DNA from: Streptomyces albus subsp. albus
GTDB lineage: Bacteria > Actinomycetota > Actinomycetes > Streptomycetales > Streptomycetaceae
Assembly (NCBI RefSeq): GCF_000719865.1
Contig: NZ_JOID01000002.1
Coordinates: 186,001 to 250,000 of the forward strand
Direction: 5' to 3'
Length of the DNA stretch: 64,000 nt
The notes under the pieces are model-generated. The model ran no database searches. It saw only the letters and a list, made by a program, of their open reading frames with translations, and was not told the DNA's origin. Both the position numbers and the translations under genes were made by a program. This document shows positions 50,371 through 59,768 of the stretch, in pieces (position 1 is the first letter of the stretch; each line of letters begins with the position of its first letter).

Positions 50371-51384
50371 TCAGAGCCGGGCGGCCACGTACTCCGTGAG
50401 GTCCAGCAGCCGGTTGCTGTAACCCCACTCGTTGTCGTACCAGCCGAAGACCTTGACCAGTTCGCCGCGCGCCTGCGTGAGCGGGGCGTCCACGACGCAG
50501 GAGGCCGGGTCGCCGACGATGTCGCGGGAGACGATCGGCGCCGTGCTCACCCGCAGCACGCCCGCCAGCGCGCCCTCGGCCGCCTCGGCGAACGCCTCGT
50601 TGATCTCCTCGGCGGTGGTCTCGCGGCGCAGCACCAGCGCCAGGTCGGTGAGCGAGCCGTCCTCGACGGGGACGCGGACGGCGATGCCGTCCAGGACCCC
50701 GGCCAGCTCGGGCAGGACCAGGCCGACGGCGCGGGCGGCGCCGGTGGACGTCGGGATGATGCTCACGGCGGCCGTGCGGGCGCGGCGCAGGTCCTTGTGC
50801 GGACTGTCCAGCACCGACTGGTCGTTGGTGTAGCCGTGGATGGTCGTCATCAGCCCCTTGACGATGCCGAAGCGTTCGTGGAGCACCTTGACCATCGGGA
50901 CCACGCAGTTGGTGGTGCAGGAGGCGTTGGAGACGATCTCGTGCCGCTCGGGGTCGTAGTCCGTCTCGTTGACGCCCATGACGATCGTGGCGTCCACGTC
51001 CTTGCCGGGCGCGGAGAGCAGCACCTTGCGGGCGCCGGCCTTGAGGTGGCGGGCGATCTCCTCGCGGGTGCGGAAGCGGCCGGTGGCCTCGATGACGATG
51101 TCCACGCCGTGCTCGGCCCAGGCCAGTTCGGCCGGGTCGCGCTCGGCGGTGACGGCGATGCGGTGGCCGTCCACGGTGATCGAGTCGTCGTCGTGCGCGA
51201 CGGGGCGGCCGAGCCGGCCGTAGGTGGAGTCGTACTCCAGGAGGTGGGCGAGGGTCGCCGTCGGCGCGATGTCGTTGATGGCCACCACCTCGACCGGTGT
51301 GGTGTCGTCCGTCCGCCCCAGGGCGCTGCGCAGGTAGTTGCGCCCGATGCGGCCGAATCCGTTGATGCCTACCCGTACGGTCAT
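50371..51384 (-). CDS. gap: Type I glyceraldehyde-3-phosphate dehydrogenase
   Basis: 337 residues. NAD-binding start VRVGINGFGRIGRNYLRSA; catalytic Cys in SNASCTTNCV; later FGWYDNEWGYSNRLLDL. All expected residues are present, so it is active. As a second GAPDH inside a stress/dormancy gene set it probably serves fermentation or maintenance under low oxygen, beside PPDK and AdhE. ATG 51384 follows GGAGGAA. Confidence 0.97.
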   Translation of the reverse strand: MTVRVGINGFGRIGRNYLRSALGRTDDTTPVEVVAINDIAPTATLAHLLEYDSTYGRLGRPVAHDDDSITVDGHRIAVTAERDPAELAWAEHGVDIVIEATGRFRTREEIARHLKAGARKVLLSAPGKDVDATIVMGVNETDYDPERHEIVSNASCTTNCVVPMVKVLHERFGIVKGLMTTIHGYTNDQSVLDSPHKDLRRARTAAVSIIPTSTGAARAVGLVLPELAGVLDGIAVRVPVEDGSLTDLALVLRRETTAEEINEAFAEAAEGALAGVLRVSTAPIVSRDIVGDPASCVVDAPLTQARGELVKVFGWYDNEWGYSNRLLDLTEYVAARL

Positions 51385-51529
51385 GGTCCGTTCCTCCGGA
51401 ACGTGTGCTGGCGGTGGTGTGGTGACGGCGGTGCGGGCGCCCGGTACGAAAGCCGGGTCCGGACACCCGGCCGGGCCGGCGGTGCTGGGCGCCGGCCCGG
51501 TCGGAGCTTTCGCGCCGCGGCTCATGAGG

Positions 51530-52141
51530 TCAGAGGAGCCAGCGGTTCTTGCGGACGAGGGGGAGTTCGGCCCACTTGCGGCCCAGGCCCCAGGTGTTGC
51601 CGGCGTAGGCGGCGGCGAGGGCTATCAGGACCAGCGCGTAGATGAGGTGGTAGTCGGCCACGGGGTTGGTCGACATGCTCGGCGCGCCGTTCGAGAGGTG
51701 TTGTGCGAGTGGCCATTCGGCCGCCCACATCAGCATCATCATCAGGGAGCCGGCGGCCGCGGTCAGCCGCAGTGCCACACCGCTGAGGAGCGCGACGCCG
51801 ATGCCCAGCAGGCCCAGCATGAACAGCCAGTTCGCCCAGCCGGCGCCGGCGATGTCGTGGAAGAAGGACTCCAGCGGTCCGACGGCGACGTGGCTCAGGA
51901 AGCCCTCGGTGGGCGATCCGCCATCGATCCAGCCCTTGCCCGCGGGGGTGGCGTAGCCCCAGCCGAAGGTCTTGTCGAGGAAGGCCCACAGGAAGACGAA
52001 GCCGGTCACGATCCGGACGATCGCGAAGGCCTTCGCCCCGGCCGGGGTCATCACGGCGCCGTGCTCCGGAGCGGTCTGGGCCGCCCGCTGGGACGGGACC
52101 TGCATGCTGTGGTTCAGACGGGGTTCCTGCATGACGGCCAT
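51530..52141 (-). CDS. DoxX-like membrane protein
   Basis: 203 residues. Four membrane segments (AIVRIVTGFVFLWAFLDKTFG, WANWLFMLGLLGIGVALLSG, AAAGSLMMMLMWAAEWPL, HLIYALVLIALAAAYAGNTWG) match the DoxX/DoxD-like family of quinone- or thiol-linked membrane proteins. The first 40 residues are cytosolic. ATG 52141 follows AAGGAGCG. In OsdR-type gene sets a DoxX-like gene is usual. Confidence 0.85.
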   Translation of the reverse strand: MAVMQEPRLNHSMQVPSQRAAQTAPEHGAVMTPAGAKAFAIVRIVTGFVFLWAFLDKTFGWGYATPAGKGWIDGGSPTEGFLSHVAVGPLESFFHDIAGAGWANWLFMLGLLGIGVALLSGVALRLTAAAGSLMMMLMWAAEWPLAQHLSNGAPSMSTNPVADYHLIYALVLIALAAAYAGNTWGLGRKWAELPLVRKNRWLL

Positions 52142-52613
52142 GACGCGCTCCTTGACTCGGGGTGGACCCTTCCGGGTGTCTCCCGTCCGGTGGCTCCCGG
52201 TCGGGTGATGCTTCAACCATGGCGCCTCGGACCGGTGTGCGACCGGTGCCGAAAGACCGCCTCGTACGGGCCCAACGGCCCCGGTTTCCCGGGCCCCTTG
52301 GACGCCGGGCGGCCCGGGGCGGTCCGAGGCCGGGGAGCCGGCGGGGCCCGGCCGCGGAGGGTCCCGGGAGAGGTCCCGGTGAGGCCCCTGCCGGAGCGCC
52401 GTACGGCCCGGGCCCCGGGGGGCCGAACGGCCCCGTGACCGGCCCGGGCAGCCCCTGTGACAGGCCGGTGGCCGGACGGATCGTGGAATCGCGACCCGTG
52501 GCCGCGCCACCCGCGTCCGGCACACCGCCGGCGGCGGGCGGGCGGGACGAGCCGGACGAAGGAACCAGCGCACCGGACCGGCCCGCCGGGGACCGGGAGA
52601 AGAGGAGATGGCC
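52142..52613. promoter_or_regulatory. 472-bp divergent region of doxX-like and CBS genes with two dormancy-type boxes
   Basis: No gene seen. It holds GGGCCCAACGGCCCC at 52268-52282 (about 127 bases upstream of the doxX-like start) and GGGGCCGAACGGCCCC at 52429-52444 (about 170 bases upstream of the CBS start). The second is a 7-bp inverted repeat around AA. Both fit the site at 54334. Confidence 0.5.
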
Positions 52614-53339
52614 ATGAAGCAGCGGAAGGTCGGCAGCGTGATGACGGGCGACGTCGTCCGGGTCACCCCCACCACCCCGTTCAAGGACGTCGCGGCCCTG
52701 CTCGCCGAGCACCGCATCAGCGGGGTGCCCGTGATCGACGACGACGAGAAGGTCCTCGGCGTGATCTCCGAGACGGACCTCATGGCCCGGCAGACCGAGA
52801 AGACGGACTCGGGGGAGCGGCGCCACCGCTTCCGGATCACCCCCTCCGCCCACCGGACGGCCGCCAAGGCCCGCGCGCTCACGGCCGGCGAACTGATGTC
52901 CTCCCCGGCGGTCACCGTGCGCGCGGAGAGTTCCATCGCGGAGGCGGCCCGCATCCTGGCCCGCTTCCGCATCGAGCGGCTGCCCGTGATCGACGAGGAG
53001 GACCGGCTGGTCGGCATCGTCACCCGGCGCGACCTCCTCCAGGTCTTCCTGCGGCCCGACGAGGAGATCCGCGCCGAGGTGATCGACGAGGTGCTGGTCC
53101 GCACCCTGTGGCTGGTGCCGCAGGCCATCAAGGTCACCGTCACCGACGGCGTGGTGACGCTGGAGGGCGAGCTGGAGCGCAGCAGCGAGGTGCCCGTCGC
53201 CGTCCGGATGACCGGGCAGATCGACGGCGTGGTCTCCGTGGTCGACCGGCTGACCTCCCGGTACGACGACTCGCGGCTGCGGCCGGTGGAGGCGTCGACC
53301 GCGCAGGGGACCGTCGACGACTGGCTGCGCAGCCTCTGA
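52614..53339 (+). CDS. CBS-pair and BON domain protein
   Basis: 241 residues from ATG 52614, preferred over 52608 because GAGGAG then lies at 6-base spacing. Two CBS motifs (VGSVMTGDVVRVTPTTPFKDVAALLAEHRISGVPVIDDDEKVLGVIS and LMSSPAVTVRAESSIAEAARILARFRIERLPVIDEEDRLVGIV) bind adenine nucleotides. A BON domain (ITVTDGVVTLEGELERSSEV-like, about 160-225) follows. Such proteins are typical of the dormancy regulon. A paralogue lies 89 bp downstream. Confidence 0.92.
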   Translation: MKQRKVGSVMTGDVVRVTPTTPFKDVAALLAEHRISGVPVIDDDEKVLGVISETDLMARQTEKTDSGERRHRFRITPSAHRTAAKARALTAGELMSSPAVTVRAESSIAEAARILARFRIERLPVIDEEDRLVGIVTRRDLLQVFLRPDEEIRAEVIDEVLVRTLWLVPQAIKVTVTDGVVTLEGELERSSEVPVAVRMTGQIDGVVSVVDRLTSRYDDSRLRPVEASTAQGTVDDWLRSL

Positions 53340-53428
53340 TGGCCAGGGCCCTCGGGCTCCCGGAATCCCGGGCATCCCGCATCCGTACCCGTCGCACCCC
53401 CGAGCGCCACACCGAGCGAGGAGGAACC

Positions 53429-54160
53429 GTGCAGAGCGGAGAGCACATCGTCAATGACGTGATGACGCATACGGTCATCGGCGTCGGCCGGGACGCTCCG
53501 TTCAAGGAGATCGTCCGGACCATGCTGGAGTGGGAGATCAGCGCCCTGCCCGTACTGGCCGAGGACGGCCGGGTCATCGGCGTGGTCTCCGAGGCCGATC
53601 TGCTGCCGAAGGAGGAGTTCCGCAGGCACTGTCCCCCCGCCGAGGACCGTCCCGGGCGCCGCCGGGACATGGCGAAGGCGGAGGCGTACACCGCCGGGGA
53701 GCTGATGACGTCCCCCGCCGTCACCGTGCGGGCGGGCGCCACCCTCGCCGAGGCCGCCCGGATCATGGCGCTGCGGAAGGTCAAACGGCTGCCGGTGACC
53801 GAGCCCGGGGGCACGCTCGCCGGCGTCGTCAGCCGGGGAGACCTGCTCAAGGTCTTCCTGCGCTCCGACGAGGACATCGAGCAGGAGGTGCGCCGCGAGG
53901 TGACCGGCCCGCTCTTCGGCGCCTCGGCGGCCGTGGAGGTGCGCGTGAACCAGGGCATGGTGGTCCTCGCCGGGCGCATCCCGGACTGTTCCCTGGTCCC
54001 CGTCGCGGCCCGGCTGGCCCGCGCGGTCGCCGGTGTGGTGGACGTGGAGTGCGCCTTCGCCGGGCCCGAGCCGTGCCCGCCGGCCGTGCCGCCGGTCGTC
54101 CCGCGGGCCGGCCTGCGGGCCGTCCCGCCGCTCACGGTCGGGGGCGTGCCCGAGGCCTGA
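53429..54160 (+). CDS. CBS-pair and BON domain protein, second copy
   Basis: 243 residues from GTG 53429 with AGGAGGAACC upstream. CBS 1: VNDVMTHTVIGVGRDAPFKEIVRTMLEWEISALPVLAEDGRVIGVVS; CBS 2: LMTSPAVTVRAGATLAEAARIMALRKVKRLPVTEPGGTLAGVVSRGDLL; then BON VEVRVNQGMVVLAGRIPDCSLVPV. The C-terminal 30 residues are Pro/Ala-rich. It is a diverged tandem duplicate of the upstream gene, probably co-transcribed. Confidence 0.92.
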   Translation: MQSGEHIVNDVMTHTVIGVGRDAPFKEIVRTMLEWEISALPVLAEDGRVIGVVSEADLLPKEEFRRHCPPAEDRPGRRRDMAKAEAYTAGELMTSPAVTVRAGATLAEAARIMALRKVKRLPVTEPGGTLAGVVSRGDLLKVFLRSDEDIEQEVRREVTGPLFGASAAVEVRVNQGMVVLAGRIPDCSLVPVAARLARAVAGVVDVECAFAGPEPCPPAVPPVVPRAGLRAVPPLTVGGVPEA

Positions 54161-54333
54161 CCCCGGGCAGGGCCCGGCCCTCCCGCCGCGGCCGCACCCG
54201 CCCCGGCGCGGGGCGCGCACCGGTCCCCGTACGGATCCGGGTCAGGGGGATCCGTCCGGGGACCACCGCCCATCCGGCGCGCGCGGCAGTCGTGTTGGGG
54301 TCCCGCCGGGCCGGTGACCAACGGACGCCGCCC

Positions 54334-54350
54334 GGGGACCGTTCGGCCCT
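54334..54350 (+). promoter_or_regulatory. DevR/OsdR-like box upstream of response regulator
   Basis: GGGGACCGTTCGGCCCT lies 68-84 bases before the start of the NarL-type gene, suggesting autoregulation. Confidence 0.45.
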
Positions 54351-54417
54351 AACCGGCCGGTCCCCGGCGGCGTGACGATCGGTGACAGCGACGGTTCACC
54401 ACTCCCCGAGGGACACC

Positions 54418-55119
54418 ATGGCCGAGGAACGCGAGGCAGCACCGGACAAGCCCATCAGGGTCTTCCTGCTCGACGACCACGAGGTCGTCCGGCGCGGGGT
54501 CCAGGACCTGCTGGAGTCGGAGCCGGACATCAACGTCGTCGGCGAGGCGGTCACCGCGGAGCAGGCGGTCGTCCGCGCCACCGCGCTCCGCCCCGACGTC
54601 GCCGTGCTCGACGTACGGCTGCCCGACGGCAACGGCATCGCCGTCTGCCGCGAGCTGCGCGACCGGATGCCGGACCTGGCCTGCCTGATGCTCACCTCGT
54701 TCGACGACGACGACGCGCTGCTCGACGCCATCATGGCCGGCGCCTCCGGCTACGTCCTCAAGCAGATCACCGGCCTCGACCTGGTCTCCGCCGTCCGCAC
54801 GGTGGCCTCCGGGCAGTCCATGCTCGACCCCGCCACCACCGCCCGGCTGATGACCAGCCTGCGCGGCGAGGACGAGGAGGCGGAGGCCCGGAACGAGGTG
54901 CTGGCCGACCTGTCCCCGCGGGAACGGGAAATCCTCGGCCTCATCGGCGAGGGGCTCACCAACCGCGAGATCGGCCGGCGGCTCTACCTCTCCGAGAAGA
55001 CCGTCAAGAACCACATCTCCCGGCTGCTCGCCAAGCTCGGCGTGGAGCGCCGGATCCAGGCCGCCGTCCTGGCCACCCAGGCGGCGCCGCAGCCGTCCCT
55101 GCAACACGGCCACTGCTGA
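54418..55119 (+). CDS. osdR: NarL-type response regulator, OsdR/DevR-like
   Basis: 233 residues. Receiver domain with acidic pair [12 protein letters not shown], phospho-acceptor Asp in VAVLDVRLP and Lys in YVLKQITG; NarL helix-turn-helix [44 protein letters not shown]. The gene context (usp, CBS, nitroreductase, PPDK) matches the OsdR (S. coelicolor) and DevR/DosR (M. tuberculosis) regulons. No sensor kinase is adjacent. ATG 54418 follows GAGGGA; a longer start at 54382 exists. Symbol given on context, not alignment. Confidence 0.85.
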   Translation: MAEEREAAPDKPIRVFLLDDHEVVRRGVQDLLESEPDINVVGEAVTAEQAVVRATALRPDVAVLDVRLPDGNGIAVCRELRDRMPDLACLMLTSFDDDDALLDAIMAGASGYVLKQITGLDLVSAVRTVASGQSMLDPATTARLMTSLRGEDEEAEARNEVLADLSPREREILGLIGEGLTNREIGRRLYLSEKTVKNHISRLLAKLGVERRIQAAVLATQAAPQPSLQHGHC

Positions 55120-55207
55120 ACCCCGGGGCCCGGACGGGACCGGGACCCGGACGGCGCGTTTTCCACGGCGCGGGCATCCCACGCCGGGCACCGGGAGGAC
55201 TGACGAC

Positions 55208-56179
55208 ATGACGACCACCGCCCCGCCGGACACGGCCACCCTGGAGAAGCTGATCTCCGCGTCCGTGGCCGCGCCCTCGATGTACAACACCCAGCCCTGG
55301 CGCTACCGCATGGACCCCGCCACCGCCGTGGTGGAGATCCGCGCGGCGGCCGAACGAGCCCTGCGCCACGCCGACCCGGTCGGCCGCGCGCTGCACGTCT
55401 CCGTCGGCGCGGCCCTGTTCAACCTGCGCGTGGCCGCCGCCCACCTCGGCTGGGAACCGGTCGTCCGCCTGCTGCCGCGCCCCGGCGAGCCCGAACTGCT
55501 GGCCTCCGTACGGCTGGCCGGCCGGCCCCGCCCGGGCAGCCACCGGCCGGACCTCTACGACGCCCTGTGGCACCGGCACAGCAGCCGCTTCCCGTTCTCC
55601 GCGCACCCGCTGCCGAGCCGCCTCCCGGCCGAACTGACCGAGGCCGCGCACGCCGAAGGGGTGCTGCTGTCCTTCCCCGGCCCGACCGAGACGGCCCGGC
55701 TGCTGCGCGTCACCGCGGAGGCCGAGCGCCGCAACACCCACGACCAGACGCGGCGGGCGGAGAGCCGCCGCTGGATACGGGAAGGGGCGTTCGACGGACT
55801 GCCCGGCTCCGTACTGGGCCCGCAGGACGCCACGGGGCAGCTGCCGATGCGGGACTTCGCCGGACTGCGCCCGGCCAGCGGCCGCCCGACCGCCGTCTTC
55901 GAACGGCGCCCCGTCATCGCCGTCCTGTCCACCACGCACGACCGCCGCGCCGACTGGCTGCGCGCCGGACAGGCCCTGGAACACGTGCTGCTGGTCGCCA
56001 CCGCCGAGGGCGTCCGGGCGTCCATGCTCCACCAGGGCCTGGAGTACCCGGACCTGCGGTGGGCCCTCGGCGACGGCCGCGGCCGCCCCCGACACATCCA
56101 GATGCTGATCCGCCTCGGCTACGGCCCTGTAGGCCCGGCCACCCCCCGCCGCCCGGTCCGCCTGATCCGCGACCGCTGA
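55208..56179 (+). CDS. Acg-like nitroreductase-family FMN protein
   Basis: 323 residues. LISASVAAPSMYNTQPWRYRM is the FMN-binding start of nitroreductases in the Acg family; later GQALEHVLLVATAEGVRASMLHQGLEYPDLR. Acg-type proteins bind FMN but often lack the residues for reductase activity. They are DosR-regulated in mycobacteria and OsdR-regulated in Streptomyces. ATG 55208 follows GGGAGGA. It is likely co-transcribed with the response regulator 88 bp upstream. Confidence 0.9.
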   Translation: MTTTAPPDTATLEKLISASVAAPSMYNTQPWRYRMDPATAVVEIRAAAERALRHADPVGRALHVSVGAALFNLRVAAAHLGWEPVVRLLPRPGEPELLASVRLAGRPRPGSHRPDLYDALWHRHSSRFPFSAHPLPSRLPAELTEAAHAEGVLLSFPGPTETARLLRVTAEAERRNTHDQTRRAESRRWIREGAFDGLPGSVLGPQDATGQLPMRDFAGLRPASGRPTAVFERRPVIAVLSTTHDRRADWLRAGQALEHVLLVATAEGVRASMLHQGLEYPDLRWALGDGRGRPRHIQMLIRLGYGPVGPATPRRPVRLIRDR

Positions 56180-56459
56180 CGGCCCGGCCCGCCCTGCTGA
56201 CGCCCGGGCCCGCCCCACGGACCGCCGAGGGGCACCGGCTCCGCACCCCGACGGGCAGGCCCTCCCCGGACCGCGCCGACGGGCCCGGTCCACCCCGACC
56301 GGCGGTGGCCCCGGCGGCACCGGGCCGCCGCCCCGCCCGTGCTCCTCCGGCACGGGAACCCGCGCCCCGGACGCCTCCGCCAGTCCGGGGCGCGGGCCGT
56401 GGTTCGGGGCGCCGTGCTGGATGGGGCCGACTCGGGCTGTGGCTGAGCCGGAGAGCCGT

Positions 56460-57125
56460 TCACCCAGGGGCCGAAGCCGTGGCGATCAGTGTGCCGATGT
56501 GCCCCGGGACGGGAGCCTCCAGCACCCGTACGTCAACGTCCCGGAACCCCGCGCGAGTGAGGAAGCGGGCCCAGACCTCCGGCTTGTAGCTGTAGCGGTA
56601 GGTGAACAGGGCCGGACCGGCGAAGCCGCCCTTGTACATGCCCTGCGGCCCGTAGGCCCCGGGAATGGCGGGCGGCTGGGAGAAGGCGAAGACGCCACCG
56701 GGGTTCAATCGCTGTGCGACCAGCGGGAAGAGGCGGCCGGGATCACAGAACCACGCGGCCCCGAAGACCGAGTACACGGCGTCGTAGGCCGCCCGGTCCT
56801 CCGACAGGAACTCCAGGACTTCCGCACACACGAACTCGACCCCGAGCGGCCCCCACCGCTTCGAGACGTTCCTGACCATGACGGGGGAGAGGTCCACCCC
56901 CTTCGCCGTGACCCCCCGCTGGGCGAGGCAGGCGAGCGCCCGTCCGGTGCCACACCCGATCTCCAGCACACTGCCCGGGCTGCCGAGGAGCTCGGGCCCC
57001 GGGCCGTGGCCTTTGTACTGCGTCCAGTTGAAGACGGGCTCGGCATCCGTCACGTCGTTGCGGGCACTGCCGGCATAGGCGTCCCAGAGTTCGCGCTCCG
57101 CGGCGATGTCATGGGGTACTGGCAC
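56460..57125 (-). CDS. SAM-dependent class I methyltransferase
   Basis: 221 residues from GTG 57125. Motif I VLEIGCGTGRALACLAQRG; motif II acidic VDLSPVMV; motif for product release FSQPPAIPG...GAYGPQ. Ribosome site GAGGAG at 6-base spacing. The gene is on the same strand as the RsbW-like gene but separated by 82 bp. Substrate unknown. Confidence 0.85.
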   Translation of the reverse strand: MPVPHDIAAERELWDAYAGSARNDVTDAEPVFNWTQYKGHGPGPELLGSPGSVLEIGCGTGRALACLAQRGVTAKGVDLSPVMVRNVSKRWGPLGVEFVCAEVLEFLSEDRAAYDAVYSVFGAAWFCDPGRLFPLVAQRLNPGGVFAFSQPPAIPGAYGPQGMYKGGFAGPALFTYRYSYKPEVWARFLTRAGFRDVDVRVLEAPVPGHIGTLIATASAPG

Positions 57126-57157
57126 GTCAGCTCCTCACTGGTGTTGTCCAGCGACAT
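57050..57157 (-). CDS. Possible 35-codon leader ORF overlapping the methyltransferase start
   Basis: ATG at 57157 is preceded by a very strong ribosome site (GGAGGAGG with 5-base spacing). It encodes MSLDNTSEELTCQYP and on into the methyltransferase in another frame, ending at 57050. Its first 15 codons have the local third-position G/C bias. It could be a coupling leader or chance. No family recognised. Confidence 0.3.
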   Translation of the reverse strand: MSLDNTSEELTCQYPMTSPRSANSGTPMPAVPATT

Positions 57158-57207
57158 GCCCGCCTCCTCCTGCTGATGGCAGGACGAGGTGGAGCGTTGA
57201 CCGAAAG

Positions 57208-57780
57208 TCAGTCTGCGGTCGTAGTCGTGGGCCGTGGATCCTCGTCGGTGGTAGTGCTGACCGAGCACCACACGGTGCCGTCGCCGTCCGTTCCCCACGC
57301 GTCGGCGATGTGGTCGACGAGCTGAAGACCGCGGCCGTTCTCCTCGTCCGGGCCTGGATCGCGCAGGCCGGGCCGGCCCGTGGACTCGCCGGCAACGGTG
57401 AGATGGATCTTCCCGTCCTCCCGGGTCATGTGGAGACTCGTCCGGTCGCCCCGGCCGTGGCGTACGGCGTTGCTGACGAGCTCTGAGACCAAGAGCCGCA
57501 TCTCGTCCACGAAGCCGGCGAGTTCCCAGCGCATCAAGTACTCGGTCACCACAACGCGGGCGCGGCCCGGCCAGCGGTATGGGTCGCCGTCCTCGGCACG
57601 GTCGAAGACGAGGTCCAGCCGGTTGGCGCGGTTGGCGCGGTTGGCCGGGGTGCCGTACGCCGGAACGCGGCCATCGGGGGCGCGGTTGACGAGTGTCCCG
57701 GAGACGGGGCGGGCCGCGTCGGCCGTGTCCGGGAGATCGGCGTGAGCACCGCGGCTCGCGAAGGCGGGGGATGGTGCCAT
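57208..57780 (-). CDS. RsbW-like ATP-binding protein
   Basis: 190 residues. GHKL motifs: N-box RLLVSELVSNAVRHG and G2 NGRGLQLVDHIADAWG. The first 55 residues are poorly conserved, with a short ANRANRAN repeat. Same family as the gene at 4197 and divergent from the XRE-TPR gene at 57917, the same arrangement. No anti-anti-sigma factor nearby. Confidence 0.85.
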   Translation of the reverse strand: MAPSPAFASRGAHADLPDTADAARPVSGTLVNRAPDGRVPAYGTPANRANRANRLDLVFDRAEDGDPYRWPGRARVVVTEYLMRWELAGFVDEMRLLVSELVSNAVRHGRGDRTSLHMTREDGKIHLTVAGESTGRPGLRDPGPDEENGRGLQLVDHIADAWGTDGDGTVWCSVSTTTDEDPRPTTTTAD

Positions 57781-57916
57781 GGCGAAGAACCTCTTCCGTC
57801 GAGCGCACTCTTCCGGGCTTTCGTACGCTCAGTAAACTGACGGAAGCTTTGGGTAACTACGGGCCCGGTGGGCTCGGGTCGCTCAACGTGCTCAATGCCG
57901 CCGCCAGGGGAGGGGT

Positions 57917-59293
57917 ATGTCCCGTCAGGGAAGGCAGCCGAACGACGCGCTCCGTTCCGTCCTGCAAGAAGCCGGGATGAGCTACGCGGCTCTTGCGCGG
58001 CGCGTTCGCGAGGTGGCCGCGGAGAACGGCGACGACACGGTCCGCACGAGCTCCGTGGCGGTGGCGTACTGGGTGGCGGGGACTCCGCCGAGGACGACAA
58101 CCACTCGCTATGTCGCCGAAGCTCTCTCCCGGAGACTCGGGCGTCTCGTCACGCCGGCCGACATCGGGCTACCGTCGCCCGAAGACGCCAACGGCCCCGG
58201 ACTCGCAGCCGATCCGGTCGAGTCCCTCGCGCACCTAGGACGGGCGGACGTGGACCGACGCAGGTTTCTCAGCACCACCGCGTACTCGGTGAGCGCTCTG
58301 GCGCTGCCCCTTTCCCCGGGGACCGCCGAGGCGGCACAGCGAGCGCGGCGAGCCGACGCCGGCGGGCGTATCGGAGCAGCGGAGATCGCCACCGTCCGCG
58401 AGGTGACGAAGGTCTTCACCAGGGCTGACGAGCGGTTGGGCGGCGACACGGGCCGGTCGGCGGTCGTGGAGTATCTCGCCACGGACGTGGCGGCCTACTG
58501 CCGTGGCACGTTCGCCGACGACGGGGTGCGGCGCGGCATGTTCGGAGCCGCCGCCGAACTCGCGTATCTCGCCGGCTGGAAAGCCCACGACGCCGGACGG
58601 GCAGGACTGGCACAGCGCTACTACTTGCATTCCTTCCAGTTGGTGGAGGAAGCGGACCCGCGAGCGCACGCCGGATACGTCTTGCGGATCCTGGCGCACC
58701 AGGCGTTCGACAACGGCCACAACACGCACTGCGTGGACTTGGCCGACGCGGCGCTGACCCGAGTCCGCGGGCGCGTCGACAAGGAGACGGAAAGCCTGTT
58801 CTGGCTCACCCTGGCCCGAGCGCACGCGGCCGAGGGCAACCGCGCCGGGGCCCTGTCCGCCATCACCACGGCCGAGAGGCTGGTGGACACCGCGAAGGCG
58901 GAGCAGCCGCCCGGCTGGGCGAGTCTGGGCGGCCCGCCGGAGGCGCGGCTCGCCAACCAGACGGCAAAGGCCCTGACCGCCATGAGGGACGTGAAGGCCG
59001 CCGAAGAGCAGTACCGGCGCTCCGCCCGCTGCTGGAACCCGGCGACGCATCCCCGGATTCACGCACTGACTCTCGCCGACCTGGGACATGCGCAGTTGAC
59101 TCAGGGGCGGATGGACAGCGCATGCGGAACCTGGACGATGGCGCTGCGCGGGTTGCGGGGAGTGAACTCGGCCCGTGCCCGGGGGGCCGTAGCGGATATG
59201 CGCCGCAGCCTGGCGGTGTTCCGCAACCGCGGCTCGGCCGAAGCCACAAGGCTCGACGAGCACGCCGCAGCATGGCAGAGCGCCAACACCTGA
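57917..59293 (+). CDS. XRE-type regulator with TPR-like repeats
   Basis: 458 residues. The N-terminus is a helix-turn-helix-like region (LRSVLQEAGMSYAALARRVREVAAENGDDTVRTSSVAVAYWVAG). VDRRRFLSTTAYSVSALALPL precedes a long helical region with TPR-like units. Architecture parallels the 4835 gene, including the mid-protein RRxFL segment. ATG 57917 follows GGGGAGGGG. The next gene starts 39 bases after its stop. Confidence 0.82.
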   Translation: MSRQGRQPNDALRSVLQEAGMSYAALARRVREVAAENGDDTVRTSSVAVAYWVAGTPPRTTTTRYVAEALSRRLGRLVTPADIGLPSPEDANGPGLAADPVESLAHLGRADVDRRRFLSTTAYSVSALALPLSPGTAEAAQRARRADAGGRIGAAEIATVREVTKVFTRADERLGGDTGRSAVVEYLATDVAAYCRGTFADDGVRRGMFGAAAELAYLAGWKAHDAGRAGLAQRYYLHSFQLVEEADPRAHAGYVLRILAHQAFDNGHNTHCVDLADAALTRVRGRVDKETESLFWLTLARAHAAEGNRAGALSAITTAERLVDTAKAEQPPGWASLGGPPEARLANQTAKALTAMRDVKAAEEQYRRSARCWNPATHPRIHALTLADLGHAQLTQGRMDSACGTWTMALRGLRGVNSARARGAVADMRRSLAVFRNRGSAEATRLDEHAAAWQSANT

Positions 59294-59332
59294 CAGCGAC
59301 GAGGGGCACGGCACGTGGGAGAAGGGGCAGGC

Positions 59333-59698
59333 ATGGACCGGACCGAGGGCGCGAGGTTGTTCCGGGAGGCGTGGATCGCGGGCGTGCGCGCGCACTTTCC
59401 CGGTGAGCCGAAGCCCGGCTATGTGACGCCCTGGGACGAGACGCCGGAGTGGGAGCGGGCGGCGGCCGGAGCCGTCCACGAGCAGGTGCGCCAGTTCCTC
59501 GAACTCAGCGGCGGGCACGCCTCGCGTCTCACGCGGGAGCAGAAGGGGCGCTATGTCGCGACCTGCTGGATCGCCCAGATGTACCAGCACTTCGAGGACC
59601 CCAAGCCCGGTTATGTGGCCGACTGGGCCGAGTTGCCCTCCTGGCAGCAGGAGACCGACGCGGACATCTTCGAGGCGATCGAGAAGTCGCTGAACTGA
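59333..59698 (+). CDS. Small hypothetical protein with duplicated PKPGYV motif
   Basis: 121 residues from ATG 59333 (AAGGGG upstream). Two halves share PKPGYVTPWDETPEWER (about 24-40) and PKPGYVADWAELPSWQQE (about 91-108), indicating an internal duplication. Acidic/aromatic and soluble; no known family recognised. It is downstream of the XRE-TPR gene and may be its partner. Confidence 0.7.
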   Translation: MDRTEGARLFREAWIAGVRAHFPGEPKPGYVTPWDETPEWERAAAGAVHEQVRQFLELSGGHASRLTREQKGRYVATCWIAQMYQHFEDPKPGYVADWAELPSWQQETDADIFEAIEKSLN

Positions 59699-59768
59699 CG
59701 CCATGTGCCAGGTGCCGCTTGTACCGTCCCAGCGGTGCTGCGGCCGGGTGTCACCCCCTGGATCCGGC

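Noticed and set aside
51454..51467. GGGTCCGGACACCC upstream of GAPDH as another dormancy box
   Set aside because: Half-sites fit poorly compared with the other boxes and GC-rich palindromes are frequent by chance.
57050..57157. 35-codon ORF as a RiPP precursor
   Set aside because: Only one Cys, no leader motif, and no maturation enzyme except a generic methyltransferase.
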